Under the pieces are notes generated by a model, which was not told the origin of the DNA, ran no database searches, and was given only the letters and a program-made list of their open reading frames with translations. The position numbers and the translations under genes were made by a program. Below are positions 28,159-38,169 of a DNA stretch of 64,000 nt, piece by piece. Position 1 is the stretch's first letter. Each line of letters begins with the position of its first letter. This DNA comes from Candidatus Aramenus sulfurataquae. GTDB taxonomy: Archaea > Thermoproteota > Thermoprotei_A > Sulfolobales > Sulfolobaceae. The DNA lies in the NCBI GenBank assembly GCA_000565255.1, contig ASRH01000002.1:62001-126000 (forward strand), read 5' to 3'.

Positions 28159-29774
28159 GGCACTGGCAGAGCGCGATCAAGGACAAGGTGGTCGAATACC
28201 TTAAAAACGGGTTTTTAGTAGCCCTTCAAGCTCCTACCGGGAGCGGAAAGACCCTATTTTCCCTTTTAGTTTCTTTTGAAGTCAAGCCCAGAGTTCTCTT
28301 CGTAGTAAGGACTCACAATGAGTTTTTCCCAGTGTACAGGGAGGCCAAAAGGCTTGGCAAGACGTTTTCCTTCTTAGTGGGAAAGAACACAGCTTGCCCC
28401 TTTTCAGATGGGAACGCGGATCCGGAGGATATTAAGTGTTCCTCATGCGACATATTCGCTCCAGCAAAGGTAGAGGTAAACGACACTCCCTTTAACTTCC
28501 TTAGAAGACTTAAGAAGGAAGGAGTGGAGAAGGGATTTTGCCCGTACTACTCGTTGCTGGAGAACTTGGGTGAATTCGAAGTAGTTGCAGTGACTTACCC
28601 GTACTTGTTTCTGCCGTACTTAAGGGAGGGGCTGGGGCTCGACTTGAGGGAGTTTGCAGTTGTAGTAGACGAGGCTCATAACTTGGATTACTTAAATGAC
28701 TTAGAGGAAAGGAGGCTGACCCAGAACGTAATTAACATGGCAAAGCGCGAGGTTACGTCAGAGGAGGCAAAGAAGGTCTTGGAGAAGGTGGAGGCTAATT
28801 TCAAGCAGGTGGTGAAGGCTGAGGAAAAGTACATCCTCGTGGAGGGGTTTTCTCCACTGGAGGACTGGGAGCTAGAGGTTCTAGAAGGGGAGTACGACAG
28901 AGTAAGGGAGGAGGCGATAAGGAGGAGGAAGGTGTCGAAGATACACTTGGGCTCAGTAATAAAGTTCTACAAGAGCACCAGGCTCAACAAGGTGTTTTCC
29001 TATAGGGGGAGCCTAGTGTCGAAGCCTCTTACACCTTCCCAGTACCTTTCAGTCCTAAACGAGGACACTGCCTTCCTCCTCATGTCTGGGACGCTTCAGC
29101 CCCTAGAGTACATGAGGAAAGTAATGGGGATTACGAGGAAGGTTCTTTACGTCGACGTAGAAAAGGAGGTAAAGGAGAGGCTAACGGGTAGAGTGAATTG
29201 TCTCTTGGCCACGGACGTCACTTCCTCCTATCCCCTCAGGACAAAGGAGATGTGGAAAAGGTACGCCAGCTATGTGCTCAAGGTTTTCTACTCCGCTAGG
29301 GGCAACGTCTTGGCGGTGTTTCCCAGCTATCAGGTGATGGGGGAGGTCATGGAATACGTCAAAGTGAGGAAGTTCGTGGAGGGGGATAACTCAACTTTGG
29401 AGGAGTTGGAGGAAAAGGTCAAGGAGGGGAAAACGGTAATAGCGGTGGTAGCTAGGGGAAAGTTCTCCGAGGGAATAGAGCTCACGGAGAACGGGAAGAG
29501 CTTGATCTCGGACGTTGTCATAGCTGGGGTACCCTATCCCCCTGTAGACGACTACCTCAGGCTGAGGGCCCAAGAGATTGCAAAGCAAGGTGACGGAAGG
29601 GTGGAGGAACTTCTAGTGAAGATACCGGCCTCGATATCCGTGAAACAGGCTATAGGCAGGGCCATCAGGAGCCCAGAGGACGAGGTAAACGTGTGGCTAC
29701 TGGACAAGAGGTTCGAAAACGTCTGGTGGAAGGCGAGGCTAAAGTGCTTTAACCCCGCTAAAGTTAAATTGTAG
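28149..29774 (+). CDS. xpd: XPD/Rad3 family DNA helicase with 4Fe-4S cluster
   Basis: Superfamily 2 5'-3' helicase. Walker A APTGSGKT at 28-35, DEAH box at 174-177. Four cluster cysteines Cys83, Cys97, Cys100 and Cys131 (TACPF, KCSSC, FCPYY) match the archaeal XPD arrangement. Later motifs: LLMSGTLQPLEYM, VFPSYQVM, GKFSEGIEL, and KQAIGRAIR. 541 residues, close to the crystallised Sulfolobales XPD proteins. It acts in DNA-damage processing; archaeal repair partners are not all known. GTG start. Confidence 0.96.
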   Translation: MDLRHWQSAIKDKVVEYLKNGFLVALQAPTGSGKTLFSLLVSFEVKPRVLFVVRTHNEFFPVYREAKRLGKTFSFLVGKNTACPFSDGNADPEDIKCSSCDIFAPAKVEVNDTPFNFLRRLKKEGVEKGFCPYYSLLENLGEFEVVAVTYPYLFLPYLREGLGLDLREFAVVVDEAHNLDYLNDLEERRLTQNVINMAKREVTSEEAKKVLEKVEANFKQVVKAEEKYILVEGFSPLEDWELEVLEGEYDRVREEAIRRRKVSKIHLGSVIKFYKSTRLNKVFSYRGSLVSKPLTPSQYLSVLNEDTAFLLMSGTLQPLEYMRKVMGITRKVLYVDVEKEVKERLTGRVNCLLATDVTSSYPLRTKEMWKRYASYVLKVFYSARGNVLAVFPSYQVMGEVMEYVKVRKFVEGDNSTLEELEEKVKEGKTVIAVVARGKFSEGIELTENGKSLISDVVIAGVPYPPVDDYLRLRAQEIAKQGDGRVEELLVKIPASISVKQAIGRAIRSPEDEVNVWLLDKRFENVWWKARLKCFNPAKVKL

Positions 29775-29794
29775 TTGTTTGAAATCTTGTGGAA

Positions 29795-30577
29795 ATGAAG
29801 GTAGAGATATTTACGCATAAAAGCTGTACTGAGTGCAATCTACTAATTGAGTTTCTTGATCAACGCAGTCTATTGGGTAAAGTCCAGCTGATCGACACAG
29901 AGCTCTACCCGTTCCTCGCAATTGAGAGAGGAGTAATATCGACCCCTTCGGTCTTCATAGATGGCAAACTCGTCTACGCGGGAACAGTAGACTTCGAGGA
30001 GCTCGCTAGGATACTGTCAGGGGAGCACGTGAAAAAAGAGGTAAACAAAGAAGAACTCGTCAACAAGCTCATGTACGGGATTGTGGATTCCTTCGCTGCT
30101 ACCGCGTGGCTATACGTCAACAGGGACTTCGACTCCTTTATGGCCCAGAAGGACTTCGTGATGGCGGTGACCGGGTTAGCCCTAAGCGATAACGCTGAGG
30201 AGGAATATAACTACTTGAGGAACGTCATGCTAAAGGAAGGCGAAAAGTACCTTGAGCAGTGGGAGGAAAAAATGATGAGGAACATCTCCAGCAACTTCGT
30301 GAGGGAACTTTACTGGCTGTATAGGAGCAAGTTGCCCTTGGAGAAGGTCAAGTCCCTTTACCCAATTGAGGTGTTTGCCCACTGGCTCATGATAAGGGGA
30401 GCTAGCGTTGGAAGAGTGGGAGTTAGGATATACCCACTGAGCGACGCTGAGGTAATGAAGAGAATACTTAAGGTCTACAACTTCATGTTAAGTAACTACG
30501 ACGCCTTATGGGAAAAAGTAGAGAAAGAACAGAAAAATTTAGAACAAAAGAATCTTGAGAGAAAATTGATTATCTAG
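29795..30577 (+). CDS. Thioredoxin/glutaredoxin-like domain fused to helical domain
   Basis: A 260-residue protein starting at ATG 29795 (a GTG lies 6 bases earlier). Residues 1-~75 form a glutaredoxin-like fold, with redox motif CTEC near residue 11 and cis-proline ISTPSVFIDGK. The rest (~80-262) is a charged all-helical domain with no hallmark I know, ending in a polar repeat (KNLEQKNLERK). Probably a cytosolic thiol-disulfide protein. It follows XPD by 20 bases and precedes a TusA-like protein, so sulfur-relay or redox work is a plausible shared role (inference). Confidence 0.7.
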   Translation: MKVEIFTHKSCTECNLLIEFLDQRSLLGKVQLIDTELYPFLAIERGVISTPSVFIDGKLVYAGTVDFEELARILSGEHVKKEVNKEELVNKLMYGIVDSFAATAWLYVNRDFDSFMAQKDFVMAVTGLALSDNAEEEYNYLRNVMLKEGEKYLEQWEEKMMRNISSNFVRELYWLYRSKLPLEKVKSLYPIEVFAHWLMIRGASVGRVGVRIYPLSDAEVMKRILKVYNFMLSNYDALWEKVEKEQKNLEQKNLERKLII

Positions 30578-30612
30578 TTAAGTTTAAATCTAAAAAATAG
30601 AAGTAAACTTTT

Positions 30613-30831
30613 ATGACTACATTAGATCTCAGAGGAAAATCCTGTGAGGAGTTTATCTTGGAGCTCTCAAAGTATCTTGTCACCCTTAAGCCAGGGGAGA
30701 GTATTCAAGTTATAGCGGACTCCGACAGGATCTTGTGCACTCACCAGCTACTTAAGAATGCCCCAAGGTACCTCTTCAAGGGCGATGTCGTAGAGGATCA
30801 CGCGGAAATAGCGATAAAAAGACTAAGATAA
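30613..30831 (+). CDS. TusA/SirA-like small protein without the CPxP motif
   Basis: A 72-residue protein with the TusA fold pattern: [33 protein letters not shown], and a final beta-strand. TusA sulfur carriers have Cys-Pro-x-Pro; here the sequence is SCEEF, so the cysteine is kept but both prolines are lost. Sulfur carriage is therefore uncertain. A second cysteine is in LCTHQLL. Its 3' end overlaps the converging membrane-protein gene by 9 bases. Confidence 0.7.
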   Translation: MTTLDLRGKSCEEFILELSKYLVTLKPGESIQVIADSDRILCTHQLLKNAPRYLFKGDVVEDHAEIAIKRLR

Positions 30832-32649
30832 GCAGATAGAGCTTTTTACCTTCCTTACATTTAGTCCCTTGCTTTGCAGCCAGTAAATAACATAAGGGGA
30901 GAACGACTCGTCAATCCCCATATCTGAAACGCTTATGCATGAATCCTTGCTTAACGTGCTTATGATCTGTTGGGAATTGCTTTCTATTAGGCCGAAGAGG
31001 TCCCTTAGTGCTTCCTTTTTAGACAAAATGTCCAAGACTTCGTTGACCTCGTCAATAGAAGCTAGGAACTCGCTGAACTTATCGTAAAGGCTCTTGGCGC
31101 TTTCTAGGCTTTTCTGTAGTTTATTTCTAGCATTCAAGATCTTTTCGACAAGGAAGGGAGGAAGAATCCCGTTTGTGCCTATGCTACTAATCTTCGTCAC
31201 TTCCGAGTCTATTACCTTGTTTATTTCCCTAGTTGCTGCCACTAGCTGGTTTACCTCGTAGAAGGTTACGTTATCTAGGTCTATTAAATTCAAGTCTCTT
31301 ACTAGCTTTAGCTTTAACTGAGTAATGGAGTTATCGTTAAGCTTGACTAGGATGTCTTTCTCTATCTCTATTAAGCACTTCATTCTATCAACTACTTCCC
31401 TATTTAGGAGAGCCTCGGAAGTCTCTAGCATCTTGTCTATGTTTTTGCTTAAAAGAAGGTTGAAATTTGTGCCAAATATTTGGTTTAAGCTTTTAGCTGT
31501 CTCGTTGAGACTCTTTACTGCGGAGTCAAGGCTTAAGCTTATCGAAGAGAATACACTATATACGTAGTCTACTCCACTGGAGTTGAGCGTGAACTTCCTC
31601 TCGCCTATAGATACCTCTCCTAAAGGCAAGTTAAGTTTCCTTAATTTCTTGGCCTTCTCGTTAAACTGTACGATGACTTTGAACAGCTCATCATCTATCT
31701 GCCTTTCTATTTCTTCTTTCTCCCTGCTGAACTTCAAGGATACTTCCTCAGTGCATTTCCTTTCGTTGCACTTGGATAGGTCGTTGTACAAAGAGGTTAA
31801 GAGGTCTAGGCTCTTTGAGGCTAATGAAGAAAGCCTCTCGTTGTCAACCTTGCTGAGCCTTTGCAGAGAAATAATGGCTTCCTCCATACTGCTGTTTAAA
31901 GAATTCCTCAACAGCTCAAACTCTGACCTTTCGATAGACCTTTTCTCTTGGAACTCCAGGATCATTGGTACTATGTTTATAGTTACAGCCAAGAAAGTGA
32001 CATCAATTACTTGGCTTACTGACAAGGAAGGCACAACGTAGTATAGGGCTACTGTAGGCAACGCGGCACCTATTGGGCTAAAGGCCTTCTTGAGCCCCAT
32101 TATTGCAGCTCCAGCTATGACAAGCGCTATCGCCAAGGAAATCCTGTAGATGGGAGGCTCTACGAAGTTTGGGTAGATCATCCAAATAACCAAGGGAAGC
32201 GACGATATTGAATTAATGAGTACGCTACGTTTCTCGGATATTCCAGCGAAAAGGAAAAGCGCCGACGCTGGAAAGGCTGTATATGCCACTATGCTATTTA
32301 TTCCTATGAAAGCTTGAAGGGACTTATACTTCAGCTCCACTATAACCGGTAACAAGATGCCAAGCACCACGAGGAGAAATACGTGCAAGTAACCTTGATA
32401 AAGGGCAAGTGCGTGCTGGGCAAGTGTGTTGTAAATCGTAGCGCTTACGTAGAGTACCGATATAAACGAGGTCATGAAGAACGGTATAACCACAGTTATT
32501 ATAACCGCGAAGGGCACTAGCGCATACTCGTACATCTGAGGGAGACCGAAATCCTTAACTAGTTCTATTGCCAAAAGGGAGTTCAATATAGCTAGGACTC
32601 CTCTCTCCAAATAGTCGTTGAACCTCTCGATGGTCACCTTAATTTTCAT
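30823..32649 (-). CDS. Large membrane protein with C-terminal coiled-coil cytoplasmic domain
   Basis: I start it at the internal ATG ([10 protein letters not shown], 32649); the frame extends to 32709. Residues ~15-235 hold about eight hydrophobic segments. From ~240 to the end the protein is soluble, strongly helical and coiled-coil-like ([33 protein letters not shown]). The layout resembles FUSC/aromatic-acid-exporter-type proteins, but I see no decisive motif, so the function is unknown. Monocistronic and divergent from superoxide dismutase. Confidence 0.65.
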   Translation of the reverse strand: MKIKVTIERFNDYLERGVLAILNSLLAIELVKDFGLPQMYEYALVPFAVIITVVIPFFMTSFISVLYVSATIYNTLAQHALALYQGYLHVFLLVVLGILLPVIVELKYKSLQAFIGINSIVAYTAFPASALFLFAGISEKRSVLINSISSLPLVIWMIYPNFVEPPIYRISLAIALVIAGAAIMGLKKAFSPIGAALPTVALYYVVPSLSVSQVIDVTFLAVTINIVPMILEFQEKRSIERSEFELLRNSLNSSMEEAIISLQRLSKVDNERLSSLASKSLDLLTSLYNDLSKCNERKCTEEVSLKFSREKEEIERQIDDELFKVIVQFNEKAKKLRKLNLPLGEVSIGERKFTLNSSGVDYVYSVFSSISLSLDSAVKSLNETAKSLNQIFGTNFNLLLSKNIDKMLETSEALLNREVVDRMKCLIEIEKDILVKLNDNSITQLKLKLVRDLNLIDLDNVTFYEVNQLVAATREINKVIDSEVTKISSIGTNGILPPFLVEKILNARNKLQKSLESAKSLYDKFSEFLASIDEVNEVLDILSKKEALRDLFGLIESNSQQIISTLSKDSCISVSDMGIDESFSPYVIYWLQSKGLNVRKVKSSICLS

Positions 32650-32854
32650 TTCTTTATCTCTATAATATGCGATAAGGAGAATTATAGGATCATGTCGGTG
32701 TTTATTCATTATGGGTTATACGTGGTAATACGAGTTTCCTTTGTATTCATTAACTCGGAATAATTGGAAGAGAATTTCCCTATGCTATTTATACCTCGTT
32801 TTCCTTTAGAGAGCGCCCACGTCTAAAGTGATTGGGACTTCTAGCTAATGCGAA

Positions 32855-32887
32855 AGAGATAAAAGTGACTATCAATTAATTGTTGTT
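32855..32887 (+). promoter_or_regulatory. Core promoter of superoxide dismutase
   Basis: TATA-like gagataaaag lies ~27 bases before the ATG at 32888, which indicates a leaderless mRNA. The 10-bp palindrome CAATTAATTG (32873-32882) overlaps the expected start-site region. It may be an operator or simply AT-rich initiator DNA. Confidence 0.45.
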
Positions 32888-33523
32888 ATGAGTTCTTCCA
32901 TATCGTTCAGAAAGTACGAACTACCGCCCCTTCCATATAAGGTGGACGCATTAGAGCCGTACATAAGTAAGGATATAATAGACGTCCACTACAACGGACA
33001 CCATAAGGGATACGTGAACGGGGCTAACTCCTTCCTTGACAGGCTAAACAAGGTCATAAAGGGAGAAGTGCAGGCAGGGCAGTACGACATCCAGGGCATT
33101 CTTAGGGGCCTAGTGTTCAACATCAACGGTCATAAGTTGCACGCGCTTTACTGGGAAAACATGGCACCCAACGGAAAGGGTGGAGGGAAGCCAGGAGGAG
33201 CTCTTGCTGACTTAATAGACAAGCAGTTTGGCAGCTTCGACAAGTTCAAGGCCGTGTTTACTGAGGCAGCCAACTCCCTACCAGGGACAGGGTGGACCGT
33301 GCTATATTACGACACCGAGAGCGGCAACTTGGAGATAATGACCTTTGAGAACCACTTCCAGAACCATATAGCAGAGCTACCAATTATACTGATCTTGGAC
33401 GAGTTCGAGCACGCCTACTACTTGCAGTACAAGAACAAGAGGGCAGACTACGTAAACAACTGGTGGAACATAGTCAATTGGGACTGGGCGGACAAGAAGT
33501 TACAGAAATACCTCAACAAGTAA
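32888..33523 (+). CDS. sod: Iron/manganese superoxide dismutase
   Basis: Dismutates superoxide. Metal ligands are predicted as His34 (DVHYNGHH), His85 ([10 protein letters not shown]), Asp171 and His175 ([11 protein letters not shown]). The sequence closely matches the known Sulfolobus Fe-SOD type, including the KGGGKPGG loop. 211 residues, no signal peptide. Followed 30 bases later by a nucleotidyltransferase gene with its own context. Confidence 0.95.
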   Translation: MSSSISFRKYELPPLPYKVDALEPYISKDIIDVHYNGHHKGYVNGANSFLDRLNKVIKGEVQAGQYDIQGILRGLVFNINGHKLHALYWENMAPNGKGGGKPGGALADLIDKQFGSFDKFKAVFTEAANSLPGTGWTVLYYDTESGNLEIMTFENHFQNHIAELPIILILDEFEHAYYLQYKNKRADYVNNWWNIVNWDWADKKLQKYLNK

Positions 33524-33553
33524 AGCTTTTTTCTGCAGCCCTCTTTTATTCTT

Positions 33554-34645
33554 ATGGTTTCTGCCATTGTCCTAGCTGGAGGCTATGCCACTAGGCTTAG
33601 GCCTCTCAGCCTTACCAAACCTAAGGCCCTCTTCCCCGTGTTGGGCAAGCCCATAATAGACTACATTTTGGACTCCATAGAGCTCGCAGGCATAAACGAC
33701 GTGTACCTTTCCCTGAGGGTGATGGCGGAAAAGATCATATCCCACTTGGAGGCAACAGGGAGGAGAGCAACGTTCGTGGTGGAAAAAGAACCCCTCGGCG
33801 ATGCAGGTCCCTTAAAGTACATCTCCTCCAACTACAAACTCGACGAGACCGTACTTGTAGTGTACGGGGACATATATAGCGAGATTGACGTAAGAGAACT
33901 GCTCAAGTTCCATGAGAAGTCCGGTTGCCCCGCCACGGTTGTGGGTAAGAGGGTTGAGAACCCGAGGAGGTACGGTGTCCTTGTTACTGAGGGCGACGTT
34001 CTAGCTCAGATCCAGGAGAAGCCAGAGAACCCCATTTCGAACTTAATCAACGCTGGGATTTACGTCTTCAACAAAAAGCTTTTCTCGCTCATAAGGAGGG
34101 ACGGGGCAAACGAGGCCTCAATTGCCAAGGACTTCTTGCCCAAGTTGCTCGGCACAACATGCGTCTCGGTTTACGAGTATAAGGGCGTTTGGGCAGACAT
34201 TGGAGTACCCAAGGACTACATGAAGCTCAACTTTAACTTGTTGGCCGAGAAGTACCCAAAGGGTTTCGTCTCCTCAGAGGCTAAGGTGAGTGAGAGATCA
34301 ACGCTCTCTCCTCCCTATTACGTCTCCCCTGGCGTTTCAGTAGGTGATGAGGTGGTGATATCCCAAAACTCGGTCATAGGCAAGGGCTCTGAGATAGGCA
34401 AGGGAGTCTTCCTGAAGAACTCAATACTAATGGACAACGTGAAAGTAGGGGATTACTCTTACTTAGTTGGGACCATTATAGCCGACAAGTCCAGGATAGG
34501 GAAGTGGAACCACCTAAGGGAGGACACAATAGTTGGAGAAGAAGTCCTTACAAGGGATGGAGTCCTCTTGAATAGGGAAACCATTATATTGCCCAACAAA
34601 GAAGTTACTGAGCCAATATACGAAAGGGGGAAGATAATTCTATGA
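33554..34645 (+). CDS. Sugar-1-phosphate nucleotidyltransferase with beta-helix C-terminus
   Basis: Activates a sugar-1-phosphate to an NDP-sugar. The nucleotide-binding loop is intact: LAGGYATRLRPLS with KPKALFPVLGKP, plus VVYGDIYSEI and EKPENPISNLINAG. From ~235 hexapeptide repeats form a left-handed beta-helix (SVGDEVVISQNSVIGKGSE region). Which base and sugar it uses cannot be read from sequence; glucose- or mannose-1-phosphate types are both possible. 4-base overlap with the DUF364-type gene. Confidence 0.85.
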   Translation: MVSAIVLAGGYATRLRPLSLTKPKALFPVLGKPIIDYILDSIELAGINDVYLSLRVMAEKIISHLEATGRRATFVVEKEPLGDAGPLKYISSNYKLDETVLVVYGDIYSEIDVRELLKFHEKSGCPATVVGKRVENPRRYGVLVTEGDVLAQIQEKPENPISNLINAGIYVFNKKLFSLIRRDGANEASIAKDFLPKLLGTTCVSVYEYKGVWADIGVPKDYMKLNFNLLAEKYPKGFVSSEAKVSERSTLSPPYYVSPGVSVGDEVVISQNSVIGKGSEIGKGVFLKNSILMDNVKVGDYSYLVGTIIADKSRIGKWNHLREDTIVGEEVLTRDGVLLNRETIILPNKEVTEPIYERGKIIL

Positions 34646-35319
34646 TCTTGGAGGAAGCAATAGAGGAGTTATCTTACGAGCTAAAGCAAAGAAAAGTAAT
34701 CAACTTGTGCGTTGGTGTTGCCTTCACTTCGGTGATCTTGGACAATCAGAGCGTGGGGCTTTCCCACACCGTGACGGAAGGGGAAGTCGAAAACGCGGGG
34801 GAAATAGTGGGAAAGAACGCGTATGACGTCGCCAAGGAAATAGACTCTCCAATAAAGAGGAGCATATCCCTCGCCATCTTAAACGCCCTAGGTAGCAGGA
34901 ACTTAGAGAAGGGGGACCCAATGACCTTGTTCACGGGGAACAAGCTCTGCGTCTTTGGGTACCAGCCCTACGTTAACTCCGCAGGGTTTAAGGAGGTCGT
35001 GGCCTACGACTTCTCGAATAGCCCCAACTTCAAGCCTTTCTCCGAGTACAAGGGAGAAGTGTGCGACACTGCAGTGATATTTGCCTCGTCCTTTGTCCTC
35101 AACGCAACGGAGAGTATATTGAAGGGACTGAGGGCAGATCACATAGTGCTCACAGGGGTGTCCTCCTTTGAGGCCCCACAGACTCTCAAGAAGTACGGTT
35201 TCGAGGTGGTTGGGAAGGTAATACCAACGGACAACTACAGGGTGTTTAGAATAATATGTGAAGGAGGAGGGGCGAGACAGCTAAACAAGTTCGTCACTAG
35301 GGGCTTCAGAAGACTTTAG
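34642..35319 (+). CDS. DUF364/DUF4213 putative heavy-metal chelation protein
   Basis: A 225-residue protein of the family with an N-terminal DUF4213 fold and a C-terminal Rossmann-like DUF364 domain (AVIFASSFVLNATESIL, IVLTGVSSFEAPQTLKKYG). These proteins are annotated as putative metal chelation proteins, with no established reaction. Cotranscribed with the nucleotidyltransferase (4-base overlap). Its 3' end overlaps the converging thioredoxin-domain gene by 14 bases. Confidence 0.7.
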   Translation: MILEEAIEELSYELKQRKVINLCVGVAFTSVILDNQSVGLSHTVTEGEVENAGEIVGKNAYDVAKEIDSPIKRSISLAILNALGSRNLEKGDPMTLFTGNKLCVFGYQPYVNSAGFKEVVAYDFSNSPNFKPFSEYKGEVCDTAVIFASSFVLNATESILKGLRADHIVLTGVSSFEAPQTLKKYGFEVVGKVIPTDNYRVFRIICEGGGARQLNKFVTRGFRRL

Positions 35320-36457
35320 GCCTTATCTCCTCCAATGAGTTAAAGCACGTTCCATCAAACTCAAACTTACAGTTAGTGTGCCCAAGGTAGACCCTATAAT
35401 CTAGTTCTGCCACCTTCTCGCTAGTTTTCACTCTCTCGTTGAGTACTACCATGGTAAGTGCAATCCTGGAGATCACTCTGATGTCCCTTGAGCCTGCGTA
35501 GGCGCACCTAATAGCCACCTCCGCTAACTTCTTTGCCTCCTCGTTCTCGGTCGCAGCCCACAGCCTCGCGAAGAATAGAGAAGCCTCTGCGTTAGCCAGG
35601 GGCTCCAAGAACAGGGAGGATGTTACCTTGTCCCTTGCTATTACGTCCCTGAAGCCCTTCTCCGTGGACAGGTTTTGTTTGACGAAGGAGAACACCTCCT
35701 CTGCGCTCTTCAAGTACTCGCTGTCCCCAGTCCTGTTGTAGAGCGTTATCAGAGCGTTCCCTACCACGCTCTGATCCACTAGGTAGCCGTAGCCCTCCTT
35801 CCTTTGACTCCTGTAAACTAGACCTCTCTCTCCAAAGAATCGATACAGCTCCTTGGGCTCAAGGAGACCGTAGGACACAAGAAACGCTGTGGTGAAGACG
35901 TATTTGGTCTCCAAGGGGGGTCTTTCTCCTGTTAGCACGAACTTGGCTAACTCGTTCTCGGGGTTCAACGTCTTCAACGCCTTCTGGTACTCCTTGTGTA
36001 CCGTGGACACGAGCTTGACGAACTCCGCACCCCTAAAGTCTATGGTCTCGCCAGACATCGCTCTGTTGAGCACTTCGTACAGTACGTCTAAGGAGGGATC
36101 CTCAGGGTCAGGGGAGAAGGAGGGTATTTCCTCTCCCTTGTAGCCTTGGGAGTATCTTTCGTGGATTCTCCTCAAACTCTTATCCACGAAGTCCACGTCG
36201 TTCGACTCCACAATCCCTAGGAGCTTTACCTCTGGGGACACTACTGCTATTGAGGGAACTAAACCCCTGGTGAGCCTAATGAAGTAATCGCTCCTCTCTA
36301 TGGCGTCCACTTCAAAGAGGTAGAACCTCTTGGAGATGCTCAGCTCCTTAACTTTCTCGAACAAGGGCTTGCACACGTCGCAGTCCTCAGTGTAGAACAG
36401 TAACGCTATAGGCTTGTTGTAGAACTTCGCGTCGGAGAGAACTTTGTCTGTGAGCAT
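35306..36457 (-). CDS. Short DUF255/YyaL-like protein with thioredoxin domain
   Basis: A 383-residue protein. Residues 1-~95 are a thioredoxin-like domain with redox motif CDVC (YTEDCDVCKPLF). The remainder resembles the alpha/alpha-barrel of YyaL/spermatogenesis-associated-20 proteins (LVDQSVVGNALITLYNRTGD, LEPLANAEASLFFARLW). Full-length family members have ~650-700 residues, so this is a condensed version. A pair of late cysteines (TNCKFEFDGTCFN) is unusual. Divergent from the DUF2175 gene with only 44 bases between starts. Confidence 0.65.
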   Translation of the reverse strand: MLTDKVLSDAKFYNKPIALLFYTEDCDVCKPLFEKVKELSISKRFYLFEVDAIERSDYFIRLTRGLVPSIAVVSPEVKLLGIVESNDVDFVDKSLRRIHERYSQGYKGEEIPSFSPDPEDPSLDVLYEVLNRAMSGETIDFRGAEFVKLVSTVHKEYQKALKTLNPENELAKFVLTGERPPLETKYVFTTAFLVSYGLLEPKELYRFFGERGLVYRSQRKEGYGYLVDQSVVGNALITLYNRTGDSEYLKSAEEVFSFVKQNLSTEKGFRDVIARDKVTSSLFLEPLANAEASLFFARLWAATENEEAKKLAEVAIRCAYAGSRDIRVISRIALTMVVLNERVKTSEKVAELDYRVYLGHTNCKFEFDGTCFNSLEEIRPKVF

Positions 36458-36501
36458 ATTTACCGTAATATTTATTTAGTATATAACACCTACTCTAGAC
36501 C

Positions 36502-36837
36502 ATGAGCCGTGCACCTACAAAGTGGACTTGCGATATATGTAAGAACACTATCTACTGGGACGAGTTGTTCACTTTTACTTCCAAGAAGACGGTGGTACAC
36601 TACACGTGCTTCAAGGACAAGGCCATGAAGACCGCTAAAGTCGACGAGTCGCAAATGAAGGCGGTGCTGGACTCGCTGGAGGACGAGCTGAGGTTAATAA
36701 CAGTATATAAGCAGAGGATGTCAGTTGTGAACAACGAGGAGGCAAAGAAGTACATGGAGCAGGCCGAGAAGGACGCAGAGAAAAACGCTGCTATGTTCAC
36801 TAGGGCTGTGGAGAAACTGAGTGGAGTTTTGGAGTGA
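36502..36837 (+). CDS. DUF2175 family protein
   Basis: A 111-residue archaeal protein. The N-terminal half has a zinc-binding look, with [18 protein letters not shown] and VVHYTCF (CxxC plus H/C). The C-terminal half is a charged helical hairpin ([11 protein letters not shown]). The family is found in Sulfolobales and relatives and has no known function. Its upstream 44 bases (atatttatttagtatataac) serve as promoter for this gene and for the divergent thioredoxin-domain gene. Confidence 0.75.
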   Translation: MSRAPTKWTCDICKNTIYWDELFTFTSKKTVVHYTCFKDKAMKTAKVDESQMKAVLDSLEDELRLITVYKQRMSVVNNEEAKKYMEQAEKDAEKNAAMFTRAVEKLSGVLE

Positions 36838-36909
36838 TAGTAGGAGAGAAATATTAAGTTAGCTATCTTATAAACGATGATTTTTATATACTGAGTAAAT
36901 AAGGAAACA

Positions 36910-37677
36910 ATGCACGTTTCTCTGGTTTCCTATACTAAAGATGGCGAGCGCGTTGTAGCAATCGCGTCGAAGATGAGCAGGAGCAGGAAAGGTTGGAGGC
37001 ATCACGAGGAGACCATGACCGACGACGAGGTTGAGACGTGGATTCGCGACGCAATTCTTCACGGGTATTGGTCAGTCCTGGAACACAGTGTTTACACCTT
37101 CTCAATTGAGGGCATAAGTAGAGTAGCCTCTCACCAGCTCGTGAGGCATCGTATTGCTTCATACACTCAGATGAGCCATCGCTTCGCCAAGCCAGTTGAC
37201 GAGTACTATCAGCCTGTCACTCCGCCCTCTGCCGAGAAGAGGGAGAAGGAGCTTATAGAAAAGGCGTACAAAGAAGCTTATGAGCGTTACTACGAGCTGT
37301 TGTCTGCAGGCGTACCCGAGGAGGACGCCAGGTACGTGTTGCCCAACGGCGTCAACACAAACGTAGTAGTGACGATGAACGCTCGCGAGCTGTACAACTT
37401 TTTTGCGTTGAGAACCTGCTCCCGCGCTCAATGGGAGATTCGCGCAATTGCGTGGAAGATGCTCGAAGAAGTGCGGAAAGTTCACCCACGCCTTTTTAAG
37501 TACGCTGGACCCAACTGCGTCATACACGAGAACTTCGTACGCAACGACCCCGTCAGTTTGGACGACGTTATGTCTAGGAAGGTGGAGTTCATCTCGCAGA
37601 GGTGTATAGAAGGGGTACCAAGGGACGGAATTTCAAAGTGTGTAGTCAACTCGCGCTCGATACTTGAAAAAATATAA
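36910..37677 (+). CDS. thyX: Flavin-dependent thymidylate synthase ThyX
   Basis: Makes dTMP from dUMP with FAD and NADPH. The ThyX motif RHRxxSxxxxSxR is exact: Arg79-His80-Arg81, Ser84, Ser89, Arg91. A second signature is [19 protein letters not shown] near the C-terminal half. 255 residues. A TATA box (ttttatata) lies ~27 bases before the ATG. Codon use here is less AGG-rich than in neighbours, with many CGC/CGT arginines, which hints at a different history or expression. Confidence 0.96.
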   Translation: MHVSLVSYTKDGERVVAIASKMSRSRKGWRHHEETMTDDEVETWIRDAILHGYWSVLEHSVYTFSIEGISRVASHQLVRHRIASYTQMSHRFAKPVDEYYQPVTPPSAEKREKELIEKAYKEAYERYYELLSAGVPEEDARYVLPNGVNTNVVVTMNARELYNFFALRTCSRAQWEIRAIAWKMLEEVRKVHPRLFKYAGPNCVIHENFVRNDPVSLDDVMSRKVEFISQRCIEGVPRDGISKCVVNSRSILEKI

Positions 37678-37776
37678 CATACTTTTTTCTTTTAATCTAA
37701 AATTTTTAAATGGTATAAGCATTCTCAAACAACACTAAGAAAAATATTTAAGATTGTAGACGGCGTAATATTTCTG

Positions 37777-38166
37777 ATGTCCTACACACAGGCTATCGTG
37801 GCTTTTGGCTTACCGGCTGTACTCTTCCTGTTAGCAGGTTACGGTGGGTATAAGGTAATTTCGCTTATAGTCCCACACGAGCCGTCGCCTCTAAAGGTAA
37901 GCAGGTTTGAAGCTGGAAACATCCCCACTGGTGAGGGGAAGCTGTGGTTCCCTCTCCAGTACTACGGTTATCTCTTAGTGTACACCTCCCTTGAACCTAT
38001 AGTAGTTCTGCTCTTTTTGATCGCCTCAGCACCTTACTATACTTCCCTTACCTTGTTCAGGAACCTCATTGTGGTAGTGTCCTCAAGCGTCGTCGTCCTT
38101 TACCCAGTACTACTCTACGCAGTTAGGCAGATCGACATTGTGTTAAATTGGGAGCTGAGGAGATAG
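37777..38166 (+). CDS. nuoA: NADH-quinone oxidoreductase-like subunit A
   Basis: A 129-residue membrane subunit with three transmembrane segments and the loop motif [20 protein letters not shown], equivalent to the conserved subunit A loop at the quinone site. First gene of the respiratory complex I-like cluster. TATA-like aaatatttaag is ~27 bases before the ATG. Three bases separate it from nuoC. NuoB, which in most species follows here, is absent. Confidence 0.93.
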   Translation: MSYTQAIVAFGLPAVLFLLAGYGGYKVISLIVPHEPSPLKVSRFEAGNIPTGEGKLWFPLQYYGYLLVYTSLEPIVVLLFLIASAPYYTSLTLFRNLIVVVSSSVVVLYPVLLYAVRQIDIVLNWELRR

Positions 38167-38169
38167 GAA

